Below, in pieces: positions 26,572 through 35,939 of a DNA stretch of 64,000 nucleotides (the first letter of the stretch is position 1; the number at the start of each line of letters is the position of its first letter). Source of the stretch: an uncultured Clostridium sp. (GTDB lineage: Bacteria; Bacillota; Clostridia; TANB77; CAG-508). The position numbers and the translations under genes are program-made. Location of the stretch: the NCBI GenBank assembly GCA_900556135.1, contig USNR01000001.1:1-64000 (forward strand). The letters run 5' to 3'. Below the pieces are notes generated by a model, which saw nothing but the letters and a program-made list of their open reading frames with translations, did not search any database and had not been told where the DNA came from.

Positions 26572-27132
26572 TTATTTATTTATCCATTCTTTATATTCTT
26601 TAATTATTTTATCTGCTACTTCTTCTGGTGCTAATCCTGTGGTATCTATAACTAAATCGTAATTAGACAAGTCATCTTTTCTTACGTTATATAATTGCCA
26701 ATAGCGCTCATTCTCCAAAGCATATCTTTTTTGCATGTCTGCTTTATGTTGTTCTATAGATTCGAACTTTTCTGTTTCTTTTCTGTTTTCATCTTCAAAT
26801 GCTCTTCTAGCAGCAACGTCAATATCTACAGTTAGATATACTTTAAAAGACTCTGGCACAGCATACCAACCAAGTCTTGCATCAATTATAAATTTTTCGT
26901 GGTCTTTTGCATACTCTGCAGCACTGTTTTCTATTTGTCTATCTATTTCTGGGTGAGATTTAACATACTCATTAAATGTTGTGACATCCATTCCCATTTC
27001 TTTTCCTAATTTTCTAAAATAATCGCCATTTCTATATATGCCATAATTTAATTTTTCCATTAGTACTTTAGAAACTGTGCCTTTACCACTTGCTAATTCA
27101 CCACCTAGGGAGATGATCTCTTTTTTATTCAT
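26572..27132 (-). CDS. Cytidylate-kinase-like P-loop kinase
   Basis: 186 residues. Walker A is GGELASGKGTVSKVL, with the SGKGT typical of CMP/dCMP kinases; then YRNGDYFRKLGKEMG and FIIDARLGWYAVP, and a late R-rich helix (KRYALENERYW). Its start codon overlaps the rpoZ stop (TAATG). In most relatives guanylate kinase (gmk) stands beside rpoZ and remA; I see no gmk-type sequence here. Whether it phosphorylates CMP, GMP or another substrate is unknown. Confidence 0.75.
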   Translation of the reverse strand: MNKKEIISLGGELASGKGTVSKVLMEKLNYGIYRNGDYFRKLGKEMGMDVTTFNEYVKSHPEIDRQIENSAAEYAKDHEKFIIDARLGWYAVPESFKVYLTVDIDVAARRAFEDENRKETEKFESIEQHKADMQKRYALENERYWQLYNVRKDDLSNYDLVIDTTGLAPEEVADKIIKEYKEWINK

Positions 27133-27332
27133 TATTCTTCTTCCTTACATACTTGAACTTTATCGTCTTCAATTTCGTCTGCAGCTATTGAAACTGTAGC
27201 TACATCATCTGTTTTTGTTAATGGTTCGTTCCCTTTTGCTAATTGTCTTGCTCTTTTTGCAGTTGCTATAACTAGAGTATATCTGTTATCCACCTTTTCT
27301 AATAATTCTGCAACAGTTGGTTTTGTCATCAT
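27132..27332 (-). CDS. rpoZ: RNA polymerase omega subunit
   Basis: 66 residues. PTVAELLEKVDNRYTLVIATAKRARQL is the omega signature, with a short acidic tail. Omega stabilises the beta-prime subunit. Its stop overlaps the following kinase start by one base, and remA lies 21 nt upstream. GGGAGG precedes the start. Two adjacent ATG codons are possible starts. Confidence 0.92.
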   Translation of the reverse strand: MMTKPTVAELLEKVDNRYTLVIATAKRARQLAKGNEPLTKTDDVATVSIAADEIEDDKVQVCKEEE

Positions 27333-27353
27333 AATAAAAATTCCTCCCTTAAT

Positions 27354-27605
27354 TTACAAATCTTCTATTATATTATTAGCCATTCTATTGGCTATTGTTT
27401 CTGGCTGAATTGCTGATAAAATTACATTTCCCGTATCTATCAGGATTACGGCTCTCGTTTTTCTTCCACAAGTTGCATCTATTGCAACTCCTCTGTCTTT
27501 AGCTTCTTGAATCATTCTTTTAACTGGCGCGGCTTCCGGACTGACAATAGCAATTACTCTGTTTGCTACCACAATATTGCCAAAGCCAATATTGATAAAA
27601 TGCAT
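27354..27605 (-). CDS. remA: RemA/DUF370 matrix and osmo-regulator
   Basis: 83 residues. [22 protein letters not shown] and the [19 protein letters not shown] loop are diagnostic of RemA, a ring-forming DNA-binding protein that activates matrix genes in Bacillus. It is first in a remA-rpoZ-kinase unit. AAAGGAGG lies before the ATG. Confidence 0.93.
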   Translation of the reverse strand: MHFINIGFGNIVVANRVIAIVSPEAAPVKRMIQEAKDRGVAIDATCGRKTRAVILIDTGNVILSAIQPETIANRMANNIIEDL

Positions 27606-27879
27606 CTTTTTTTTCCTCCTTTACTATATATTCTCACTCACTCTTTAAATTAACTAAGTTATTCTTATACCCTATTGGAGGCATTGTAAAGAGAGGCTTG
27701 TTCCATATATTGCCGCTTTTGGTTAATCCGATTCTTTTTACAGCTTATGTTTTATATAATTTTATAACTCTCTTTTCAATTTTACTACATAATTCCTAAT
27801 AAGTCTAGTATTTTCAGTATATTTGTAGAATTTTAATTTTTCTATTGTAGAAAAAACTTATTAAATTATTTTTTATTTT
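27606..27879 (-). promoter_or_regulatory. remA upstream region with a sigma-A-like promoter
   Basis: TAGACT (27802-27807), 17-nt spacer, TAAAAT (27779-27784) point toward remA, leaving a leader of about 170 nt. The middle (27665-27750) is less AT-rich and has a 34-codon open stretch without a usual start codon. I see no recognised riboswitch or protein in it. Confidence 0.45.
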
Positions 27880-29175
27880 CTATTCTTCTATAATCTCTTT
27901 TACATCACTTATGCTATTTTTGTAATTTTTCTTTTCTTTAGCATCAATCACAGTAGCTTTTATTATGTAATATAGATCTATTAACATTATTACAAAATTT
28001 ATAAGTATCATAAATTTTTCTCTATGCAATATATACACATAGATTGCTACTAATGTTATCACTGATACTCCAAAAAATTCCACTCCTATTAGTGCTAATT
28101 TTCCACTATCTTTATTGTATGCATTTTCAAATATCATTATAGTAACAGCTATCAAAGATAAACTAAATACTCTTAAATCCACTAAAAACGATTCTGGCGC
28201 AATATTTAAACATCCTAAATTTAAGAATATAAAATATATTGTTATTAAAATTGCTAATAGCACATTTATTCCTATTTCTTTGTATATTTTTTGTTTTACC
28301 TCTTTAGGTAATTTCTTTTTATTTTCTATTTTTTTAGCAATTTCTTCTGGATTATATTTTTCTTCTTTTTTTCTTTTTGCATTTTGATTTTTGGTATTAT
28401 TATCTATTTTTAGTTTTCCTGTTGTCTCATCTTCTTTAATCTCTACTACTTTTTTGCTTCTTTTTTCTTCAACTTTTTCTATGTTAGCTAATTGCTCTGC
28501 TATTATTTTCTTTATCTTCTCATCATTCTTTTTGGCTTGTTTTGTTGCATTTCTTGGTTTTTTCGTAGTTTTAGCTGTTGCTGTACTCTTTTTTGCAGTT
28601 GTCTTCTTGGCCTGAGTGCCTTTAGCATCTGCCTTTTTTGAATTTGCTTTTTTTGTTATCTCTTCTTTATTTTCATCATTCGTTTTTCTTTTTTTGCTAT
28701 CTGACTTCGTAATCTTTTCTAGACTCTCATCAATATCACTCATTTTCTTTGCCCTTGGCTTCGTACCACTACTGTTTTTTGCTTTACTTGTGCTACTTTT
28801 CTTTATTTCTTTTTCAACTTTATTTTCCGTATCTTTTTCTAATTTTTCGCCTTTTTTAGTTGTTACCTTTGATGTTTTTTTAGTTGTGGTTGCAACTTCT
28901 TTTTTTGTCTTTTTCGCTGTATCAGAATCTTTCTTTTTATCTACTGATTTTTCCTTAACTCCAGATTCAACTGTTGTTTTTTTAATGCCACTCGTTGTCT
29001 TTTTTCTTGTTGAAGTTTTTTTAGTATCTTCAACAACTTTCGCACTTTCAGCTTTCACTTTTTTTGTGTCTGTTTTCTTTTTAGTAGTAGTAGTTTTGCT
29101 TGTTGTAGTTTTTTTATTACTATTTTCCAATGGTTCTATTGTTTCTTCATTTATTACTTTTTTTCTTCCAGCCAT
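27880..29175 (-). CDS. Lysine-rich protein with C-terminal membrane domain
   Basis: 431 residues. The first ~255 are low complexity, dominated by K, T, S and A (KKTTTSKTTTTKKK, KKADAKGTQAKKTTAKKS), like histone H1 or bacterial nucleoid-tail proteins. The C-terminal ~130 residues have four hydrophobic helices (IGINVLLAILITIYFIFLNL, FSLSLIAVTIMIF, LIGVEFFGVSVITLVAIYVY, FMILINFVIMLIDLYYII). A membrane-tethered DNA- or RNA-binding role is plausible but inferred. No family is recognised. The K/T bias explains a long meaningless frame on the other strand. Confidence 0.6.
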   Translation of the reverse strand: MAGRKKVINEETIEPLENSNKKTTTSKTTTTKKKTDTKKVKAESAKVVEDTKKTSTRKKTTSGIKKTTVESGVKEKSVDKKKDSDTAKKTKKEVATTTKKTSKVTTKKGEKLEKDTENKVEKEIKKSSTSKAKNSSGTKPRAKKMSDIDESLEKITKSDSKKRKTNDENKEEITKKANSKKADAKGTQAKKTTAKKSTATAKTTKKPRNATKQAKKNDEKIKKIIAEQLANIEKVEEKRSKKVVEIKEDETTGKLKIDNNTKNQNAKRKKEEKYNPEEIAKKIENKKKLPKEVKQKIYKEIGINVLLAILITIYFIFLNLGCLNIAPESFLVDLRVFSLSLIAVTIMIFENAYNKDSGKLALIGVEFFGVSVITLVAIYVYILHREKFMILINFVIMLIDLYYIIKATVIDAKEKKNYKNSISDVKEIIEE

Positions 29176-29241
29176 TTTTTCCTTTCTTCCCTTTCTTTTT
29201 CTTCTTACTTCTCATCTTGCATTATCAATTTTATATCTCAT

Positions 29242-29985
29242 TTATTTTTCTAATTCATATATAATATTGCTTGCCATTACTAGACCTGCAGTTTCAGTTC
29301 TTAAAATTCTATTTCCAAGTGTTACTATTCTCACATTTTCCAAACTACTAAGCATTTCAATTTCTTTTTCGTCTATCCCGCCTTCTGGTCCAATCAAAAT
29401 TCCAATATTATACTCTTGCTTTTCATTTATTTTTTTCAATTCTTCTTTTAAAGTAGTTTTTTTCTCATTTTCATATGCTATAAAAAATAAATCAAAGTCC
29501 TTTGTCTGTTTTTTAACATCCTCCATATTTTTAATATTAGTCACTTCCGGTATTATATCTCTCATTGACTGTTTAGATGCAATTTCAGATATTTTTCTCC
29601 ATCTTTCTATTTTTTTATCTTCCTTACCATTTAGTTTAACAACTGTTCGTTTCATCATAACTGGAACTATTTTTACTACTCCAATTTCTGTATTTTTTTG
29701 AATTATTAATTCTAATTTATCAAATTTTGGTAGTCCCTGAAAAATTGTGATTTTTACATTAGACTCAGTTTGGCTTCCTATTTTTTCTACTATTTTACAT
29801 TCAACTATATCCTTGCCATAACCTTGGATAGCTGCTAAATAGTTTTTCCCATTTTCACTATTACAAATGTTAATTTCTTCTTTAGGCTTCATTCTCAACA
29901 CATTTATTATATGATTTACATCTTCGCCTTTTATTATTATATTATTATCTCTAATCTGTTCACTTTTCACAAAAAACTTTGGCAT
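29242..29985 (-). CDS. rsmE: 16S rRNA (uracil1498-N3)-methyltransferase
   Basis: 247 residues. PUA-like N-terminus with HIINVLRMKPKEEI, then the SPOUT knot: LPKFDKLELIIQKNTEIGV, IGILIGPEGGIDEKEIEM and LGNRILRTETAGLVMASNI, which is the AdoMet-binding trefoil. It modifies U1498 in the ribosomal decoding region. Confidence 0.93.
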   Translation of the reverse strand: MPKFFVKSEQIRDNNIIIKGEDVNHIINVLRMKPKEEINICNSENGKNYLAAIQGYGKDIVECKIVEKIGSQTESNVKITIFQGLPKFDKLELIIQKNTEIGVVKIVPVMMKRTVVKLNGKEDKKIERWRKISEIASKQSMRDIIPEVTNIKNMEDVKKQTKDFDLFFIAYENEKKTTLKEELKKINEKQEYNIGILIGPEGGIDEKEIEMLSSLENVRIVTLGNRILRTETAGLVMASNIIYELEK

Positions 29986-30078
29986 ATCTCATTTCCTTCA
30001 AAAAAATTCATTAATATTATATCACAAGTTTCTCCAGTTTGCCATAATAAGATACCAAAAATTATAAATCATAAAAAA

Positions 30079-32715
30079 TTACAACCATTCTCCATATTGC
30101 TTAATATACCATTTTTTTATAATTTCTACTAAAATTGAATACATTACAAGAAGTAATAATACAAATCCATAGTAGTGTAGTGGTAATATTTCAAAGTGAA
30201 AACTTTTTACATTGTGTAACAAAATTGGCGTTAATATTGTTCCAACTATTGTTGCAATAGTTCCTAATGTTAACCATTTATTTGCTCTAGACTCTATAAA
30301 AGGTTTCTTTGCAGTACGCACATAATGAATTATCATTGTCTCACTTATCAAACACTCTACAAACCATGCTGTTTGGAAAAATGTTTCTTTACTTGCATTA
30401 TATCCAAATACAAACCAGAATACTAAAAATGCGATAACATCTGTAATAGAACTTGTAATTCCCATAACATTCATAAATTTACTAATTCCAGAAGTGCTCC
30501 ACTTTTTTGGTCTTTCTAGAAATTCTTTATCAACATCATCATATGGTATCGCAATTTGTGAAATATCATACAAGAAATCTTGTAAAAGCATTTGAATAGG
30601 TAACAATGGTAGGAATGGCAAGAAAATACTTGCAATAACAATACTAAAGACGTCTCCAAAATCAGAACTTAAAGCCATTTTCATATATTTTATAATATTA
30701 CCATATACTTTTCTGCCTTCAATAACACCATTGTATATTACATTCAAATTCTTCTCTAACAAAATAATATCTGCCGCTTCTTTTGCTATATCCGTTGCAG
30801 AATCAACACAAATTCCTACATCAGACATATGAAGTGATGGTGCATCATTAACTCCATCTCCCATATAGCCAACTACATGTCCGTTTAATTTTAGTTGCTT
30901 TACAACTCTCTCTTTTTGCAAAGGATTCATTCTAGCAAAAACATGAACTTCTTCTACTTTTTTTGCTAGTTCCTCATCAGACATTTTATCTATTTCTGTT
31001 CCAATTAAGATTTGCGTATTATCAATTCCCACTAAATTGCAAATATTACTAGTAGCATATTGATTATCCCCTGTTAATATCTTTGTATCTACTCCAATTT
31101 TCTTTAGCTTATTAATAGTTGATTTTACATCTTTTTTAGGCGGATCTAAGAATGCTACAAATCCAATAAATGTCATTTCTTTTTCATCTGATAAATTAAA
31201 TATATTTATTCCCCTGTACTCTCTTTTTGAAGCTAATGCTATAACTTGCATTCCCTGAGTTGCAAACTCTTTTGCCTTTTCTTCAACCAATTCAATCATA
31301 TCTGGTGTTAAATCTACAATTTTTCCTTCATATTTAACACGCGTACATACTTTTAGAATCTCCTCTAGTGCTCCTTTAGTAAACATTCTATATCCGTTAT
31401 TTTTATTACTTTTTACCACAACACTCATGCGTTTTCTTGTATAATCAAAAGGTATTTCGTCTATTTTAGTATATTCATTTATAATTTCTTTTACACCATT
31501 TTTATTACCATAACTTATTATTGCTCTATCCACAAGATTTTTCATTCCTGTTCCAAAATAGCTATTAAGATATGCGTATTCTAAAATAGATATATCTTCT
31601 TTTCCATGTACATCAATATACTTTTGTAAAACTATTTTATCTTCTGTTAAAGTTCCTGTTTTATCTGTACATAAAACATCTATAGCTCCTAAATTCTGAA
31701 TAGAATTTATATTTTTAACAAGCGTTTTTTTCTTGGCTAGTACCTTTGTTCCTCTTGTTAAATTTACATTTACAATCATTGGTAGCATGCTAGGAGTAAT
31801 ACCAACTGCAACAGATAAAGCAAATAGAATAGCCTCTAGCCAATCTTTTCTAATAAGTCCATATATAACAAATACGCCAATAGACACTACAGCCATATAC
31901 TTTATAAGCATCTTTGTTATATTATTCATTCCTTTTTCAAAATTTGTTAATTCCTTTTTATTATCTAGTTCTTTGCTCATCCTTCCTAAATATGTTGTAA
32001 ATCCAGTATCTATAACTACACCAGTTGCACTTCCACTAACAACACTAGAGCCCATTAAACATATATTAGGAATAGAAAAGATTTCCTTTTCTTTTGCTGC
32101 TGTACCAGGCAAGTGTGCCATTTTTTCAACCGGTACACTTTCACCTGTAAACACAGATTGGTTAACAAATAAATCCTTGCTTTCTATAAGAATTAAATCT
32201 GCTGGAATCATTGCTCCCGCATTTAAATGAACAATATCACCAGGCACAACATTCTCTACCCTAATTTCTTTTTCTTTATTATTTCTTAGAACATGTGTTG
32301 TAGTATACAGCTTAGATTTTAGTTCTAGATTAAATTTATATACACTATAATCTTGAAAATATCTAATCAAAGCACTAACAACTGCAATCCCTATTATTAT
32401 ATAACTTCCTAAAGCATCACTTAGAAAATAATTTATAACTGCTAGTACTATCAAAATTAATATAAACTTGTCCCTAAACGCATCAACTAAAAAAAGCAAT
32501 CTACTCCTTTTTTCATTTTTCACAACCACGTTTGGTCCATTTTCCTCTAACAACTCTTCTGCTTTTTCTTCTCTTATACCACAATCTCCTGTATTAAACT
32601 CTGTAAATACTTCTTCTTTATTCTTAGTTGATTCTTTATAATATTTTTCAAATAACTCGGTGTCTTCTTTTTTTAACTTTTTATTATTCTTTTTTATATC
32701 AAATAATTGAATCAT
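30079..32715 (-). CDS. mgtA: Magnesium-translocating P-type ATPase
   Basis: 878 residues, full length for P3B ATPases. Motifs run in order: VNQSVFTGESVPVEK (actuator TGES), DVLCTDKTGTLTEDKIVL (phosphorylated Asp), KGALEEILKVC, ILTGDNQYATSN and VGYMGDGVNDAPSLHMSD (hinge). About ten transmembrane helices are visible. The long gap between actuator and nucleotide domains and YDDVDKEFLERPKKWS fit the MgtA/MgtB family. It imports Mg2+ under limitation. AAAGAGGG precedes the ATG; no Mg-sensing leader is obvious in the short upstream stretch. Confidence 0.93.
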   Translation of the reverse strand: MIQLFDIKKNNKKLKKEDTELFEKYYKESTKNKEEVFTEFNTGDCGIREEKAEELLEENGPNVVVKNEKRSRLLFLVDAFRDKFILILIVLAVINYFLSDALGSYIIIGIAVVSALIRYFQDYSVYKFNLELKSKLYTTTHVLRNNKEKEIRVENVVPGDIVHLNAGAMIPADLILIESKDLFVNQSVFTGESVPVEKMAHLPGTAAKEKEIFSIPNICLMGSSVVSGSATGVVIDTGFTTYLGRMSKELDNKKELTNFEKGMNNITKMLIKYMAVVSIGVFVIYGLIRKDWLEAILFALSVAVGITPSMLPMIVNVNLTRGTKVLAKKKTLVKNINSIQNLGAIDVLCTDKTGTLTEDKIVLQKYIDVHGKEDISILEYAYLNSYFGTGMKNLVDRAIISYGNKNGVKEIINEYTKIDEIPFDYTRKRMSVVVKSNKNNGYRMFTKGALEEILKVCTRVKYEGKIVDLTPDMIELVEEKAKEFATQGMQVIALASKREYRGINIFNLSDEKEMTFIGFVAFLDPPKKDVKSTINKLKKIGVDTKILTGDNQYATSNICNLVGIDNTQILIGTEIDKMSDEELAKKVEEVHVFARMNPLQKERVVKQLKLNGHVVGYMGDGVNDAPSLHMSDVGICVDSATDIAKEAADIILLEKNLNVIYNGVIEGRKVYGNIIKYMKMALSSDFGDVFSIVIASIFLPFLPLLPIQMLLQDFLYDISQIAIPYDDVDKEFLERPKKWSTSGISKFMNVMGITSSITDVIAFLVFWFVFGYNASKETFFQTAWFVECLISETMIIHYVRTAKKPFIESRANKWLTLGTIATIVGTILTPILLHNVKSFHFEILPLHYYGFVLLLLVMYSILVEIIKKWYIKQYGEWL

Positions 32716-32805
32716 TCTAATCCCTCTTTCTATATTCTATATAATAACACAACATCAAAAAAATATCTGTATTTTTAGAAATTTTTTTAATTTTTTATAT
32801 AAAAA

Positions 32806-32834
32806 GAATAGAGCAAACTTTTGCTCACTCTATT
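32806..32834 (-). terminator. Intrinsic terminator after the short pilin-like gene
   Basis: Minus-strand AATAGAG-TGAGCAAA pairs with TTTGCTC-TATT and is followed by CTTTTT. It separates the pilin-like gene from mgtA. Confidence 0.6.
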
Positions 32835-32898
32835 GTCTTACATTATCAATCTAAGTTTAATATAATTTTTCAATTCAAAAAGGCCGTACTTCTTCATT

Positions 32899-33264
32899 CT
32901 AAATATATAAAATAGCTCTAAAACCAACATCTTCAGAGGTATCAGTAGGGTAAACCACATAGCTTCTATTTTCCTCAACATAATTACCAGAACTTTTTAT
33001 TTTGCCAAACTCAGAGTTATCAATTCCCAAAATTTTATCTATGTCACTATCAGCTGTTTCTAATTGCTCTTGCTCATTTGCACTAGCATTTGAATACTTA
33101 TCTCTACTCTCGCCTGATTTTTTTATAATTCCATTATTATCTAATACCAATGTAATGCTTATTCCTGCTAATATTAATAACACAACAATCGTTACCACAA
33201 GTGCCACTAATGTGATGCCCGAGTGTCTTCTTTCCTTTTTTAAAATTTTACATTTGTTTTTCAT
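32899..33264 (-). CDS. Short pilin-like protein with an FGE/lectin-type tail
   Basis: 121 residues. The prepilin-like segment is SGITLVALVVTIVVLLILAG, almost the same as in the 21138 and 44589 genes, then a charged helix. After only about 35 residues the sequence jumps to SSGNYVEENRSYVVY and ends DVGFRAILYI, the tail found at the very C-terminus of FGE-type pilin-like proteins. The core of that domain is missing, so this looks like an internally deleted copy, perhaps nonfunctional. AAAGGAG precedes the ATG at 33264. The 5' leader contains the structured element. Confidence 0.65.
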   Translation of the reverse strand: MKNKCKILKKERRHSGITLVALVVTIVVLLILAGISITLVLDNNGIIKKSGESRDKYSNASANEQEQLETADSDIDKILGIDNSEFGKIKSSGNYVEENRSYVVYPTDTSEDVGFRAILYI

Positions 33265-33310
33265 ACTAAATTTTTCTCCTTTTTTATATTTCTCCTTTTT
33301 AATATACTCA

Positions 33311-33455
33311 CTAGCGCATTTGCTAATAAATATGAGACACAATTAGGGATTGAAATTTTCTCTTAACTATGAACCCACGTCTTTAACGTAGGACGATAAG
33401 GGAAATTTCTTTTCCTAATTTGGAACATATTATTAGTCAAAATGAGCGGTTGTCC
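33311..33455 (-). repeat. Structured dispersed element, copy 2 (5' leader of the short pilin-like gene)
   Basis: Minus-strand order is ACAACCGCTCATTTTG, then CTAATAATATG (paired with CATATTTATTAG), AAATTAGG (paired with CCTAATT), a hairpin-like centre ending CATAGTTAAGAGAAAATTT, and AATGCGCTAG. It lies between the promoter at 33545-33573 and the start codon, ending 46 nt before the ATG. It shares the whole arrangement with copy 4. Confidence 0.65.
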
Positions 33456-33544
33456 TTCGCATTATTTTCTAATTTAATGCTCTAGTTTCAATGTTTACAA
33501 GCATTTCAAAATTTGGTATTAAGTATATTTTTGTTCATACTGAA

Positions 33545-33573
33545 AGTATAGCAATAAACTGCGAAAAAATCAA
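33545..33573 (-). promoter_or_regulatory. Promoter of the short pilin-like gene
   Basis: TTGATT (33568-33573), 17-nt spacer, TATACT (33545-33550), about 280 nt before the start codon. A second possible promoter (TTGAAA-17-TAGAAT, 33761-33789) lies further upstream. Confidence 0.6.
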
Positions 33574-33882
33574 CATTTGAAAACAAAAAGTTTTAAACAA
33601 ATTATAAGAAAAATATTTTTTATAAGTCATTAAAAATTACTAGGAATGTTAGAATGTCACGGATATATACTAATAAAAAAAGAATGCCAGATTTTCTTAA
33701 GTAATATACTTAATTCAAAAATAATTTTTATGTAACCAAATTTTATTTTATCTTGCTTAAATTCTATAACAAACCGTTTTATTTTTCAAGTCATTTTATC
33801 CTCAAATTTTAATTAAAGTAAAAATGAAAGTAATTTTCTATCACAAATTAAGGTCTATAATTTTTGTCAATTATTTTTCTTC
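33574..33882. other. Intergenic, no gene seen
   Basis: AT-rich, with stops in every frame. The only signal is the possible minus-strand promoter TTGAAA-17-TAGAAT at 33761-33789. Nothing else supported. Confidence 0.5.
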
Positions 33883-34030
33883 TGACATCCGCTCATTTTG
33901 CATAATAAAATGATGTAAATCAGGGAACCCAGAAATTTTCCTTCTGCAACTATGATAAAGACAAATGCTCATAGTTAAGAGAAAATTTCAATCCCTAATT
34001 GTACATCATTTTTATTATGCCATGCGCTAG
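33883..34030 (+). repeat. Structured dispersed element, copy 3
   Basis: Plus-strand orientation: GACATCCGCTCATTTTG, then GCATAATAAAATGATGTA (33900-33917) pairing with TACATCATTTTTATTATGC (34002-34020), core CAGGGAACCC to CAATCCCTAATTG, then ATGCGCTAG. It runs toward the 3' end of the MFS gene and precedes no plus-strand gene, so it may be a free-standing RNA or an inserted repeat. Confidence 0.6.
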
Positions 34031-34156
34031 AAAGAAGTATTTCATTTTTTCATTAATCTAAAATACTGGACGTCCTTCGTATAAAATTATAAAATAGTCT
34101 TACTTTCTTTCTAACAATTTTTGTTCACTTTTTAACTATATCATTTTACTTATTCA

Positions 34157-35470
34157 TTACTTCAAACTAACATACTCTTTGTAATTAATATCTTTTTTTC
34201 TATACTCCTCTGGTTTCAATCCTACTCTTGTTTTCATAAACTTTAATATAGCAAACATTGCCAATGTAAAAATTCCGCCAAACAAAATAACAGATGTTTT
34301 CAAATCATATTTAGAAACGATTACCGTGCCAATCAGGCCTATTAAAGTATTTCCAAGTCCAGTTACTATCCCATAAGCCGAATACACTTTATTTACCATT
34401 TGAGTATTTGTAAAATTAGTTATATACTTTTTTATTAATACTAAATACGAACCTGAACAAATATATCTCACAACATAAGCTAATACAACTACAAACACCA
34501 TTACTCCAAATGGAACTTTAGAAACACATATCGTTCCTGCTACCAAACACGCAATGGTATACGATATACCTATAACCGATAAAGTTTTATTCTTAAATCT
34601 TTCATGCAATTTATACTGTTGCTTTGATGCAATTCCTGCCACTAATTGCATACTAGCATATATTATTCCAATTGCGGTTGAAGATAATTCTATTTCTTGA
34701 AGCAATCCCATTTCATATGTATTCATTACCATAATTATTCCATACATTACACCAGAAAAAATCATTAAAGCCTTTAATCTTCTAGAATGAAATATAAATG
34801 AAAAAGCAAGCTTTAAATCTTTAAAATACTCTCCATACTTTAAAGCAATCTCTTTTCCTATTTTTTCTTCCTGCTTTTTATCATCTATCTCGCTAAATAA
34901 TGACGCAACTCTTGCAGCAATTAGCAATATAATTACACATATTGTCATCGGAATATATCCATTTATCTCAAACAATATTCCAGAAACACAGGCTGAAACA
35001 GCTGATATAAAATAAAAATTGCCTAATCCCTTAGCATCAATCTTGGAAAAAATTGCCCCCTTGTTTTCTGAAGCTGGTATTGATTTATTTAAAATTCCAT
35101 TTTCAGCAACCTCTTTTATAGCAAATGAAATTCCTGATACTAAATTAGCTAATATTAATATTGTTAAATTTGTAGATAACATTACAATTACAACTGCCAA
35201 AGCCATCATAAAATCACTTAAAACTAGACTCTTCTTACTACCTATTCTGTCTATTAATATAGTAGTTGGAATTTGAAATATAACTTTGAATATTCCAAAA
35301 AAAGCCGTAGCTAAAACAATGTTGCCTGCTGTTAAACCTTTTATTTGTGTTAAAAAAATAAATTTAATCGCATAATAAAATAGTAAATCCGCAGTCAACA
35401 TTCTATGTATTGAGTATAACTTCATATTCTGTTTTCTTTTTTCTGATAATACTTTTTCTTCTTGATTCAT
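34157..35470 (-). CDS. MFS transporter
   Basis: 437 residues with about twelve hydrophobic helices. A weak MFS loop motif appears early (PTTILIDRIGSKKSLVLSDF, the D-R-x-G-x-K-x-x-L signature) and again less clearly after the central loop. Substrate unknown; drug or metabolite export is common in this subgroup. AGAGGTAATGA stands before the ATG. It lies 44 nt after the 35515 gene. Confidence 0.75.
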   Translation of the reverse strand: MNQEEKVLSEKRKQNMKLYSIHRMLTADLLFYYAIKFIFLTQIKGLTAGNIVLATAFFGIFKVIFQIPTTILIDRIGSKKSLVLSDFMMALAVVIVMLSTNLTILILANLVSGISFAIKEVAENGILNKSIPASENKGAIFSKIDAKGLGNFYFISAVSACVSGILFEINGYIPMTICVIILLIAARVASLFSEIDDKKQEEKIGKEIALKYGEYFKDLKLAFSFIFHSRRLKALMIFSGVMYGIIMVMNTYEMGLLQEIELSSTAIGIIYASMQLVAGIASKQQYKLHERFKNKTLSVIGISYTIACLVAGTICVSKVPFGVMVFVVVLAYVVRYICSGSYLVLIKKYITNFTNTQMVNKVYSAYGIVTGLGNTLIGLIGTVIVSKYDLKTSVILFGGIFTLAMFAILKFMKTRVGLKPEEYRKKDINYKEYVSLK

Positions 35471-35514
35471 TCATTACCTCTTTTCTCTTATGTTTATTGC
35501 TTCTTTAGGTATTA

Positions 35515-35898
35515 TCATGAAGCTTGTTTTTTTAATGCTTCAATTTTCTTTTTTATTTCTTCTATTTTAGCCTTTTTTACTGCTATTTGTTTATCATATA
35601 AATCTATAAGTTGATCTTCTTGTTCTTCTGTTAAATCTTCTATTTTTATTATTCCGTCACGCACTTTTCTTTGCAGTTCTAAAAGCTCACTATCAGCCTC
35701 AACATCACTATCAACCTTTAAATTCTCTATAAAGTTATTTCTAGCATTTTCTTTATCTATTTGTTTTGGTATTACAACAGTCCTTTTCACTATTTTCTTT
35801 TTACCAAACAAATTCTTAAAGAATAGTCTAATTCTTCTAAAAATTCCAATATTATCTTCTATCTTTATTAACTTTTTTTCCTCTGTATTTTCGCTCAT
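35515..35898 (-). CDS. Small basic/coiled-coil protein (paralogue of 5401-5754)
   Basis: 127 residues: a basic amphipathic segment (FRRIRLFFKNLFGKKKI), a NNFIENLKVDSDVEAD stretch, then a C-terminal coiled coil (EEQEDQLIDLYDKQIAVKKA). The same three-part design occurs in the partner of the sigma4/alpha-CTD chimera. No family known to me. GGAGGAAG precedes the ATG; the 46-residue gene lies 41 nt upstream. Confidence 0.55.
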   Translation of the reverse strand: MSENTEEKKLIKIEDNIGIFRRIRLFFKNLFGKKKIVKRTVVIPKQIDKENARNNFIENLKVDSDVEADSELLELQRKVRDGIIKIEDLTEEQEDQLIDLYDKQIAVKKAKIEEIKKKIEALKKQAS

Positions 35899-35939
35899 TT
35901 TCTTCCTCCAAAGATTAATTTAAATATATATCTATATAT

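Noticed and set aside
27660..27755. 34-codon open stretch upstream of remA
   Set aside because: No start codon or ribosome-binding site and no recognisable family; described only as leader.
28616..29701. Long plus-strand open frame of 361 codons
   Set aside because: It mirrors the K/T-rich minus-strand gene and rsmE; its phenylalanine/leucine/serine-only protein is the antisense of lysine codons.
33311..34030. Elements as known c-di-GMP, c-di-AMP or SAM riboswitch
   Set aside because: The conserved bases do not match the consensus cores I know for those classes.
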